From the NCBI RefSeq assembly GCF_022539315.1, contig NC_066326.1, positions 7,890,601-7,954,600 of the forward strand: a stretch of DNA of 64,000 nucleotides, in the 5' to 3' direction. The stretch comes from Serinus canaria (lineage: Eukaryota; Chordata; Aves; Passeriformes; Fringillidae). Of this stretch, positions 11,601 to 22,385 are shown in pieces (within the stretch, counting starts at the first letter, position 1; each line of letters opens with the position of its first letter). The notes below the pieces were generated by a model. It was not told the origin of the DNA and did not search any database. It was given only the letters and a program-made list of their open reading frames with translations. A program made the translations under genes and the position numbers.

Positions 11601-14584
11601 CTGAGGGCAGATTCAGTGAAAATGACATGATCAAAGTGGGTCACTCTCGTTTTATCTCCTTCATGGTTTATTTATGCAGAGACCCTTGGGTGTTCCTGCA
11701 CAGGCTGAGGCCCCACTGGCACCCAGGATGCTCCACTTGTTCTGAGATGAGGAACATCAGCTCTGCAGCCTCGGGCACCTGCATGCAAGGCTGGGTGTGC
11801 TGAGCAGGGCTTTCCTTGCCCCAGGCAGGAGCTGCCCTCACCCACAGCATCTCCTGGCCAGCACTTGTATCACCTGGTGGCACTTGTATCATTCTGCTCT
11901 TTGCTAAGACATGTTCAATTCTAGGCTGATTTTTTTTCCCTTTTTTTGTAATAGTCAAAAACCAAACAAATAACCACTTACTAATTTATTCTCTTACCTT
12001 ACCTTTATTTCCTCCATTGTCCTTTAGCTAAAAGATTCTTGCCTCCTTTTGTCATTTCCTATACCATCTCAATTCCTTAGAGCAGAGATATTACAACAGC
12101 TGAGATTTCTTGATCAGCTCCTATTCTGGTACACTGAACAAGTCTGAGTTTTCCAATAATGAGATATATTGAATAAACACTTAAGGATATGGCAATAAAT
12201 TAAAAATGAGCATTGCTTTTCTCTATATCAGTTAATATAGTCTTGTATATAACTTGGTAAGTCATTTAGATTTACTTAAGTACAATGTAAAATGCTATAA
12301 CATCTTCCTTTGCTTCTTCCCTAAGAAAGAAAACCAAAACAAAACCCCATTTTTATTTGGTTAAGCAGACATTTTGGTTAAGATAAAAATGGAAACACAA
12401 CTTTCCAGGCTGTGGTAATCTGTTAGGATTCTACACTGGTTTAAGAAGCTGGTCATAGAAGATAACTTGAGATCAACCTACTTTGATTTTCCCTTGGTTT
12501 TGGTTGAGTTCTCAGAAGTTTTTTTGTCTCTCAGAAGAGAGTAAATGGTAAGGCTCTCAGGTATCTCAGATATGATCCAAACTATCCATGGCAAGAATAC
12601 CTAGACATCCTGTTAACTGCTGTTGCATATCATGGTGTGCAGTGAGTGCAAACCTGCCCAAGGAGTGCTAAGTACTGTGCAAGGCTGCAAGATTCAAGGG
12701 TGCTGGAGAAAGGTTTTGGTTTATTTTATTTTTTTTAAGACAGAATGGGACTAAGGAACGTGATGGATGTCTTTGAAACCTGACAGTATTTTAACAGGCC
12801 AGAACCAAAGCCTGTTTAAGCTTTCCCTTCTGCTTTTGCATAAATCTGACAATTTTTGAGCTCAGCACCTTTTCCAGTCTAGGGCTGATTACAGAACTGC
12901 TAAAAGAGAGCTTTGTAATAGGAATTGATTGCAACGTTAACTTGGGAGCTGTTACTTCCTTTCCATAATGTTCTTTTCTCCCCCCTTCAGTTTACTCTTT
13001 ATTAAATCATTCTCTCATGCTGCCTGTTTGATGCAGGCACAGTTGTGTCACTGCTGGCTCATAACAAAACATGTGTGGCTCAGGTGGTTTGGGGAGAACA
13101 GGAGCTCCTCTCAGGCCATCAGCTGCTGGGTGCTCTGATGTCTGGAAAACAGCTTTCTTAATTTCATTAGATAGAAGGTGGTCCAGAAAATTAAATATGC
13201 TGATGATTCTAAGCAGCTGGTTATAGGCTGGTTATTAGTCCTTGTAGTTTCCTGACTGCAATTTTAAAAAAAAACTTAAATATTCAGAAAAACAATGAAA
13301 ATCAGGTGGAATATTTAATATGCAATGAGATGAGGGCAACTTTTATGCTAATATTCTAGATTTCTTTTCTCTCTAATTAGGCTAAATTTTGTTCAGAAAT
13401 CATCACCATCACTGTCCCTTTTTAGAGAAAAGAGGAATAAATTAAGAATGGAATGGATTTTATACTTTTTTTCTTTGTCTTTCTCAAAAATTTTTCTGAT
13501 ATAACTCTGCCTTGGTAGCATTTGTCCAGCATGATTTCAGTATTGGCCTTTTTTACCTTTATGCTTCAACAAGCCAATTTCCCCCCTGTTTCTGTTTTCT
13601 GCTAATAGCTGTTCCAGTAAATGAGTATCATGCTCCAGAACCTTCACTCATGTTTCTTTGCCTGAATTTACTGTAAGGCAAACTTATGATTCCCCAGCTG
13701 TCACAGCAGCATAGTCCTTACAACCTTTGTCTGATGTACTGGAAATGCTTTTATTTCACCATGGAAGCCTGTGAGCATGAGGATGTTCTTTGATTCTGCA
13801 ATAGTATGGGGAGTCTTTTTTTATTGTGGTTTTTTTTTTTTTGGTGTTGCTGCTATTGTTGGTTTTTGTTGCTATTGTTGGTTTTTGGTTTTGTGATTTA
13901 TTTTTTTTTTTTTTTAATCCACAGTAGGAGGTGGCAATGTCTGTAGTTTTCTGCCTTTAGTCTAAGGAACTGTAACTCATAACCTTTCCTTTACTGTGTT
14001 TTCTATACTGAACTTCTGTATTCTCTGTGTTCAGGCACATTCTCCTGAGCACAGCATACTGACCAAAGGTTTGAGAGCCTTGATTCAAAACCAGTTGTCC
14101 CTTTTGCTTTGTGTAATAAGTTGCATGAACAGCGGTCTCTAAGCTTCATGCCCTGCTTTCTTTATGGTGCACTATATTTGTAAACATGTTTCTTAACTTA
14201 CTTCAAAACATGTTTGTTCTGCCTCATTTGTTTGCAGATAACTTACTTTCTCTTGTATCTTTAGCTTCTTGTTCTAATGATTGCTTTGAAATATTATTTT
14301 AATGAACCCATGTAACACATCATTGTATTATTTTTTTGTGGTTGGACTGCTAATGATACCCATCCATTAAGTAAATGGTTTTGTAAGCAATACAAGTGTA
14401 ATAAATAAAGTTAGTCGGCTCTTTTTTACCACTTCTGTGCTGATAGGCATACCACATGCTGGGGGGGTAATGTTTCATGACCAGAATGTTTCAGGCTCTA
14501 GGCAGCTTGTGAATCTTTGTGTTTAGGTTCAGTCAAAGAGCTTCAGAGAACTTCCTGGACTATGATTTATATGCACTAGAGTTT
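8601..14584. other. Unique DNA, no gene recognised
   Basis: No coding sequence was recognised. AT-rich blocks with homeodomain-like AATTAA or TAATTA cores lie at about 10150-10330 and 11205-11345. A GC-richer patch lies at about 11670-11890; its minus-strand 96-codon frame resembles nothing known. A T-rich low-complexity stretch at 13815-13915 is listed separately. The rest is featureless to inspection. Confidence 0.55.
13815..13915. repeat. T-rich low-complexity stretch with a 19-bp tandem pair
   Basis: Runs of T at 13831-13842 (12) and 13901-13915 (15) flank two copies of a unit starting TGCTATTGTTGG at 13851-13867 and 13870-13886. This is simple T/G-rich sequence produced by slippage. No element boundary is visible. 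Confidence 0.85.
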
Positions 14585-15537
14585 ATAATTTTGAGTCTGG
14601 TTGCAGTGTCCCTTGAGAGGTGATCCTGAAGGGCAGAGAAGTCCAGGAAGGTTAGACATTGTTGAAGAAGGAAATCTTGGATGCACAGGATCAGGCTGTT
14701 CCCATGTGCTGGAAGAGGGGCCAGCAGGGAATGAGACCAGCCTGGCTGAACTGAGAGCTTTGGCTGGAACTCAGGGAAAAAAAAGGAGTTTATGAATGTT
14801 GGAAAAGGGAACAAACAATACAAGAGGTATACAAGGTAATGAGTTTATATAGGGAGAAAATTTAAAGGGTCAAAGCCCAACTAGAACTTTATTAGGTTAC
14901 TGCCTTAGAAGGCAATAAAAATATTTCTATGAATATGTTAGCAACTAAAGGAGGCTCTGGGAGAATCTCCATCCTTTATTGGATGGGAGGTGAAACATCA
15001 TGACAGTGTGAGGAAAAGATACTGAGATACTGACTGCCTTCTTTGCTGTAGTCTTTAAGAGTGACAGCAATTGTTCTGTGGGTATCCAGCCCCCAGAGCT
15101 GGAAGGCTGGAATGGGGAGTAGAATGAAGCCCCTCCTAACCCAAGGTCAGGGACCTGCTCCATGCACCATTTGGACACACACAGCTCTGTGGGGCTGGGT
15201 GGGATCCACCCAAAGGCACTGAGGGACCTGCTGGAAGTGCTCACTGAACCACTTTCCATGGTTTACCAGCAGTCCAGGCTAACTGGGGAGGTCCCAATCA
15301 ACTGGAAGCTGGCAAATATCACACAAGAAGGGCTGGAAGGAGGATCCAAGGAATTGTCAACCAGATCTTGATTCTGGGAAAAGTCATGGAGCAGGTCATC
15401 TTGAGTGCCATCAAGAAGCATGTGCAGGACAACTAAAGATCAGGTCCAGCCGGGGTGGATTTATCAAAGGCAGGAACTGCTTGAGCCACTGCTGAGTGGG
15501 AAAGGCTGTGGATGTGTCCACCTAGACTTTTGTGAAT
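14585..15537 (+). mobile_element. CR1 LINE ORF2 remnant, plus strand, 3' end missing
   Basis: This stretch follows the ORF2 of a bird CR1 element from the linker before the reverse transcriptase into the first part of that domain. In the frame starting at 14665 the linker can be read (KKEILDAQDQAVPMCW). It is interrupted by an in-frame TGA at 14752-14754. In another frame from 15162 the start of the reverse-transcriptase region is clear, with HPKALRDLLEVLTEPLSMVY and LTGEVPINWKLAN. The frame change shows at least one indel, and a further short deletion follows at about 15325. The last recognisable block, near 15505-15535, corresponds to the start of the palm segment around the VDVxYLDF motif, and homology then stops. 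The element cannot encode a working protein. Most CR1 copies keep the 3' end and lose the 5' end; here the 3' half and tail are absent. The 5' limit may reach back to about 14530. Confidence 0.88.
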
Positions 15538-16367
15538 ACACTACATATAAATGGATATAAATAACATCATTTCTTTAACCATCAAGGGTTAGCATTATGA
15601 CAAGCTATCTCTTATTTTTAATATTTCTAACATGATCACTTACAGTGATAACTCAAGATGGATAGCAGGGGTTAATGTTTAGAATAAAGCCATGGCCCCT
15701 GCTATCCTAAATGAGGAATTTTCTAAATGAAAAGAGGTGTTTCCTTTGAGTTCTTGAGAGATCAATAACAAATGTCACTGTAAAACTTCTAGGGATGTGC
15801 CAAGAGCATAAAAAAATCAAGCTGCTTATAAGTTATAAATGAGACCTTTGCTTGAACTACTAGAGATGATTCCCTAATGAGATTCACATTGCTTGATTTA
15901 TTTTTTAATATATTTTAATTCTCCAAGGATATCAAAAATCTCTAAATTGCAGCTCTGGAATGTAATCAGACTTAGTCATGAGAAGGCAAGGTTTAACCAC
16001 GCATATGGAAATGGCATAATATTTTACCAGGTAATTATAACTGGAAAATTTAGGTTGAAAGGATGGGTCAGAAGTCCTCTTTGAAATATTATTAATTCAC
16101 TGAAGAAATTAGAGTTACTATAAAAATTATTATTTTATCTCTTTTGGAGAGAATAGTGCCTTTGCACTACTTCTAGTGATTTAGTAAAATTTAATCCAGA
16201 TGGCACAAGCAAGTATTCACACCCCCTAGAATTTTGAAGGTACAAAAGATGCTGCCACTAAAGATGAAAACTGACTTTATTAATGTTTTATGAGGTCTAC
16301 AATCACTACTAATTTTGGACCAGGTGTAGGGAAAGCATTTTCAGCAAGAATGCTTCTACTGCCCCTC

Positions 16368-16397
16368 CTTTTCTTTTTCTTTTTCTTTTTTTTTTTT
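16368..16397. repeat. Pyrimidine simple repeat (CTTTTT)n grading into poly-T
   Basis: Three units of CTTTTT type merge into a T run that ends at 16397. This is ordinary low-complexity DNA. Confidence 0.85.
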
Positions 16398-18674
16398 GAA
16401 TAGCATTTTAACATGATTGCCTCAGGCATTCATTCAGGAAAAGCATAGGGGTGATGGAAAATGGCAATTTTCATGTATTCCACACATTAGGATGATTTGG
16501 GAAAATTATCTCATTTTCTAAATGTCCTACCATCATGAATTGCACAGAAGATTAGGGTTTGCTTTGATTGAATGGCATTTTTCTTAGGTTTTGACTGTTC
16601 TGAACTCTAGTCTCTTCTTGACTGGGAATTGAACTACAGGGCAGGCTGCAAATTCTGGGTTAAAGTTTTTGACTAGTGGAATTTTAATTTTTTTCAAACA
16701 TCCTTCTACAATGCACTTAATAAAGGCAAATACAAATTCAGGTGACATTTCAGGTTCATGCAAATTAGATTGAAATGTTATCCTAAAACTTCTGCGTTTT
16801 GGTGAAGAGAGAAATTAAGGTCAAGTTAAGAAGTTAAAACAGAGTTGATAATTTTCTTGTGTACTGCATGGAGATGTTAGGTCCTGGGCATATCCTGAAA
16901 GAAGAAATCATTCAGGATATTATTTATGATGCAGAGATACAGTTTAAGCACACAATGCAGAAGTTTGGGGTTGGTTAGGAGATGCTTGCTCTCTGAATTT
17001 ACTCTCCTGAACTTCTGAATCCCTAAGTTGTTTTTTTGCTATCCATGAAACTCAGATTTTCATTTATTTATGTCTAAATATAATACATCCTACAGTTTCA
17101 AAGATACTATCCCAGGAGATGCATTAATAATGGAGATGTGTCCTACTCTCCAGACAGTGGATTCAAACATCTCAGGAAGAAAAAAAAAAAAAGCCCTGAA
17201 ACTATTGGGAAATACTAAGATACTTCTAAGGACTTTTTGCTTTGAGTTTTAGAATGACCATATTTTTTTGACTCCGAAAAAGCTACTAACTTAGAATTGC
17301 CATCAGTATAGGGGTGTGTGCAGAAAAATTTGGTGGTTGCTGATAAACTGGAATGTATGATTAAAAGACAAAAAATACATTTCATTGAGGACCTTTCCTA
17401 AATGACAATTAATTACTCTTTTAAGGTTTTTGGCTCTTTTCCCCCCCAGAGAAATGCTGAACTGCTTAACAGTAATTTGGAGTTGGCAGACCATGGACAC
17501 TTTCCTGTCTGCCCTCCTTCTGCTGGCCAGCTTTTGTTGGAACATTGCAGGTTACCCATTTGGAAGTGAAGTGGGAAATGTTGTCCTTTAAATTTTAGCT
17601 GTTCTGTCAAATTAGGTCAGAGTTTACAGCCTGCCATGGCACCAAGTGATGCAGTGTGTTATGAACAGATCCTGCTAAACCTGGGTGCCTTCTGCTGCCA
17701 GTTGTACATTACTTGAGAATGAAGTGACTTTCTGCTTATAAATCTTCACTGGATTCATAGCTCTCCTGAAAAGATGAATAGTGGGAATTACTGGGTCCTG
17801 CAATGTTGCAAATCATTTGTGTTGTTTGACTGTTCTGTTGAAAAATCTATTGCAGTCATCAGCTCCAGTTTTCTGGAGGGTGGAGGTCTGTGCAGAGCAC
17901 TGAATCACTTAATAAAATAATTTCAGTGCAGGAAAGTTAAGCATAACACAATTTGAAGCCCCAGAGATTTTGCAGGTGGCTTTACTGATTTACTGATCTA
18001 CAGAAATGATTGAATTGCTATCAGAAAGGTGAAGAAAAGGTAGGCTTTGTTTTTGCATGTAAGCAGAAGATTGTAAGGGAGGACTCCAGCCATTAGAAAA
18101 ATGGAGCTCTTCTGTTGCCAGCCCATTAAACCAATCTGTTAAACATGCTTGCAAGAGAAATCCATGATACTGCCCTTTTTAGGCTGCTGGTTCTGTGACT
18201 GGAAAAGTCATTCCCTGAGTCAAACCTGGACAAAGGAATTCATGAGGGGAAAAAACAAATACATCCTGCTCCACCTTCATTTAAACATTCATAAGATGAG
18301 AAAAATGGATTAATGTGCATTATCTGGAGCTATTTTGGCCAGACTCTCCACTACCCTGGATATGAATTGAAGGGTGAAACCCATATCCAGAAAAAGCACC
18401 AAATGGAATAATGTACTTCAGGCACAATGTCCTGGTTGAAGGTGTTATGTAAGATGTGGAAAATCAGTCCAATATCCCAGTGCTGGCTGTACCAGCTGGG
18501 ATTTATTTTTATTTGTCATACATGGTGCCAGGTGTGATATTGTCACAGGTGTCTCCTGCCACCAGTGGCTGATCAGGAACTGCACAATGCTGGAGATAAC
18601 AACTCAACACTGGGAAGCAGAGGAGTGCCAAGGCCAATGGAAGAGCCCTGGAAATGGAAAAGTCTATGGCTCTA

Positions 18675-18706
18675 ATGAGCCATATTCCTCACAAGCCAGA
18701 GCTATT
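18675..18706 (+). repeat. 32-bp dispersed repeat, copy 1
   Basis: The segment starting ATGAGCCATATTCCTCACAA recurs at 21251-21282 in the same orientation with 30 of 32 bases identical. Similarity does not extend visibly on either side. That level of identity is very unlikely by chance in 64 kb. It is either a fragment of an unrecognised repeat family or a short local duplication. Confidence 0.75.
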
Positions 18707-21250
18707 GGTTAACCTGATTCCTGGTGCTCATGGTGTGCTCAAAATAGGGAGTGTGTAACAGCAGGTGTCATAAAAAATGTGATGAATGAAGAGATTGCAC
18801 TTCAGTGTTCCTGGCCTGCCGTGGGGGACAGTGACCCAGCCACACTCCTTATCTTGTGTCAGGCAAAAACAGTGCAAAGCTCTGGGCTAAGCTCCTTGAG
18901 GTGCCAGTGAAAACTGAGAGCTTGTCTGCTTGTTTGTCATGGTAGTTTAGATAAATTTGAAAGATAGCATGACAGGATTCAGAATAAGAGCAGATAAAGA
19001 AGTTCTGGCTAACAGCCTGTCTATCACTTAATACTCTGATAAAGCAGCAGCACTGACTTCCATGGCTGTAGGTGAGGCTGCTGAGTGCATAATGGCTCCT
19101 GTGTTTATTTGGCAACAAGAAGCACTTTGCTCTCCTTTAGCATGCCACCTGCTGCTAAAGGCTTTGCTGTCTCTTTCTCTAATATGTCCATGGCAATTCA
19201 ATGCCTCAAAAAGGCTATTATTACTGTTAAAGAGAAATGGAAATGTGTGTATATGAACCAGAAAAGCCTGTTGTGTGCACACAGACATTGTAGGTGTTTA
19301 TCATTCTGCACCATGGACTAAGAAACTGTATAATACACTGCTTTTAATTTTTTTTCCCATTTGGACTTAGTTTGTCTGCATCCCTCTTTAAGAAGGGATG
19401 TTAAAAAAAACTAACCATGGAAATGTGTATTGTTATTTATATCATGATGAAATTAAATGGTCCAAACCAAGTATTTGAATTCATCACATTTAAATATCTA
19501 GACAGAGATTATCTCCTGCTCTGAAAATCATCCCATCAGAAAGTGCAAAGTCCATGAATGACTGTGAGAGCAAAAGACCTAAGATCTAAAGGGTCAGCAG
19601 ATTTGGTCAAGGTTAAAGATCAGCCTCAAGACCTTCACGGCTTAAGGGAAAAGAAAATTATTCTCCCAATAATAGTGAATTTCTTTGATTTGCATGCAAA
19701 TCAAGAGAATTAGAGGGGACATTTGGTTGAACTTGATTCATTTGGCTAAGATGTGCTTGGTTCCCTGTTGCTGCTTCCACTGAATTTTCAGCTGCTTCCT
19801 CAGAGTGAAGGGCCTCCAGGGCAGACCCCAGAGCTCCCCTCTGCCAGGAAACCACTGACTGCTGGGCTGTTCCCTGACAGCAACCACGAGTTTCCTTTGG
19901 CAGCTTTGTGATTTCAGCCTTTAGCACCTCCTGTGTGCAGGTGATACTGGTATTAAATGTGTTTTCTCTGTATGTGCAAAATGCGTGGCAGAGGCTTGAA
20001 CAACATTGCTCAGCACATTCCCCACAAACAATTCCCTGGAGCTGTCCTTTGACAAGACCTGGCAGGTAGGGAGGATCCACAGGCTGGGAAGATAACAGCA
20101 GGTCAGCTTAGCCTGCTAGGGGCTGCTCTCCAATTTTTTTCTTGGCCAAACAGAGATGGCTAAAGATTCCCAGCATTTCTCCCTCTGACACTTCCAAGGA
20201 GACTCACTCCATTTTGACATTTTATATACTAATATGTTATTTAATAGATTCAATGATGAACAAGTAAATAATTCAGCGTTAGGTTGTTTGTGGAACCACA
20301 GCTGCTTAAGAGGGATGTTTCTAAGTCCAGTAAGTCAAAACCAAAAGATTTTGGAGTAATAGCCGTGTTTGAACTGAAATGAAAATATTTGCATGTTGAG
20401 TCACCCCAAGGAGCATAATCCAGCTGTTTAGATCATGCTTGCTGTGACTGATTGACAGTGCACTGCTCTGCCTTTTTTTAAAATTATTTTTCAGTTAGGA
20501 GAAAGTCCACTAACCACAGGAAAATCCCTGTTCTTAGACATCCCAGAGTAGCAATCTGATGAAGTTAAGAACAATAATGAATAACAAAGAGATGAGACTG
20601 TAGAACATCTCCCCCCATCTGAGGTAATTTACCAGGTAGATGAAAGCAAAGATTTCAAGGCCTTTCTGGGCATATCTGTCAGGCAACACAATGCAGATAA
20701 TTTCAGCTATTCATGGGATTTACTGCTCTTAAGAAACAAAGAATCATCCATTGCTGTGCTGGATTCAAATAAGTGTTATTTATTGCATTGGTTTTGTTTG
20801 TTGTTTTGATTTGTTTTGTTGGTTTTTTTTTAATATTAATTCTGATAGGATTTTTTGTCTTATTGTGAGCCCTAAAGACAGAAAAGAGCATTATAAGGCT
20901 GTGTGGAGAAGTGGTGTGGAGTTTGGGAGGTTAGAGAATGCAGACAGAGCAGCAGACCTAGTAGGACTTGAAATCTGGTTTTGAGTGCCTGACAGGGAGG
21001 TCACAAGTATTGTGTTCTCTCCAATTAAAGGATAGGGACATTGGAACCCACTGGCTTTAGACACATCTTGATTCAATTTCCTGTCTAAATATGATGATTC
21101 AGTAGAGCATTTGCTTTAACAGTTTTGCAAAGTTTATGCTGACTTAGATTTTTCTGATTTTCCAGTGGGGTGTCAGATATGTAAGTGGATTACTTACTCT
21201 TCTTCCTGGCCCTAAGCAAATGCTTATCAGTCAATGTGATCCAATCTTTT

Positions 21251-21282
21251 ATGAGCCTTATTCCTCACAAGCCAGAGTTATT
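21251..21282 (+). repeat. 32-bp dispersed repeat, copy 2
   Basis: This is the partner of 18675-18706, with two mismatches (A to T at the eighth base, C to T near the 3' end) and the same orientation, 2.6 kb away. Flanking bases differ, so it is not part of a longer recent segmental duplication. Confidence 0.75.
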
Positions 21283-21850
21283 TGCCTTACATGTGCGTGC
21301 AGTGCCAAGCTGAACCTATGCTTTCCTTTTTTCCTACTTTATAACCTTTCTACATAGAGCATTTTATGCATGTTTTAACCCCAGAACTGGTGTCATAGTC
21401 TGAATCAGATATTTCAATATAATTATTACATTTTTAAGCAATTCCATTTATAACTTTATGGGGTCACAGACCAGTTCAAAATATCCCAATTTCCAAATGC
21501 TGTTGCCCTGGAGCCTTCATAGCTCACCCCATCTAAAATAGTGTACCCAGAAAAAATGCCTGTGTTTCCTTTCCATTTCCTCAGGATCAGAGATACAGAG
21601 ATTATGTGTGATTCTGAGCCTGAAATGAACACAGAAGAGGTGCTTAAGAGGTGTTAAGAGGTGTTTAACACAATTAGAGGTATTTAATAAACCCATCTGA
21701 ACTCCACAGAGGAGGACAGAAACTAGGCAGAAGACTGGTTTTGTCTTTCAGCATGTGAATGTAGGATGGCATTATCCAGTTGCAAAGATGTCAAAGAGTC
21801 CCTGAACATGCAGCTGGTAGACAGAATCTTGTAATACCAAAGAATAGCTG

Positions 21851-22385
21851 AATCATGACATCACAGAATGCTTTGGCATGGAAGGGACCTTTAAAGATCA
21901 TCCAATTCCAACCCCCTACCATGGCCAGGAGCACCTTCCACTAGACCAGGTTGCTCCAAGCCCTGTCCAGCCTGGCCTTGAACACTTCCAGAGGTGGAGC
22001 ATCTATTGCTTGTGTGGGAAATCTGTGCTAGGGCCTCCCCAAATTCTATCTCAAGAAGAGAATTTTTTCTTCCTCTCTGATGTAAATCCACCCTCTTTCA
22101 GTTCAAAGCCATCAGCCCTTGCCCTCTGACTCCATGCCCATGTGAAAAGTGCCTCTCTCTCTACTGCTCTTGTGGCCCTCTTCAAGTACTGTAAGGTGCT
22201 GTAAGGTCTCCCCAGAACCCTCTTTCCTCCATGCTGAGCAACCCCAGATCCCCCCGTCTGAGAAGAGATGCTCCAGCCTCTTCTGGACCTTCTCCAACAG
22301 GTCCATGTCCTTCTTGTGTTGGGGCCCCAGAGCTGGATGCAGTGCTCCAGGTGGGACCTTATGAGAGCTGAGTGGAGAGGGAGAA
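21851..22385 (-). mobile_element. CR1 LINE fragment, 3' part, minus strand
   Basis: The plus strand begins with ATCATGACATCACAGAATG, which is the reversed CR1 tail. It continues through GGAAGGGACCTTTAAAGATC, TCCAATTCCAACCCCC, CTAGACCAGGTTGCTCCAAG and GGCCTTGAACACTTCCAGAG. It then reaches the more 5' blocks CTCCAGCCTCTTCTGGACCT and GCAGTGCTCCAGGTGGGACC near 22340-22360. At about 535 bp it is the most complete CR1 3' segment in the window and less diverged than the copy at 4030. A small internal duplication of CTGTAAGGT lies at 22189-22207. Frames that cross it on either strand are element-derived and not genes. The 5' limit is approximate. Confidence 0.95.

Larger units (their letters stand above)
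15538..21850. other. Unique DNA, no gene recognised
   Basis: No gene was identified. The segment includes a (CTTTTT)n-like pyrimidine tract at 16368-16397, an A run at 17180-17192, and both copies of a 32-bp dispersed repeat (18675-18706 and 21251-21282, listed separately). A perfect PBX/MEIS-type decamer TGATTGACAG lies at 20449-20458. The 140-codon minus-strand frame at 19658-20080 has no recognisable motif and its length is within chance expectation. Confidence 0.55.

Noticed and set aside
16889..16921. 10-bp perfect hairpin (ATATCCTGA with TCAGGATAT) as a possible small-RNA precursor
   Set aside because: About one such stem is expected by chance in a window of this size, and it is far shorter than a miRNA precursor stem.
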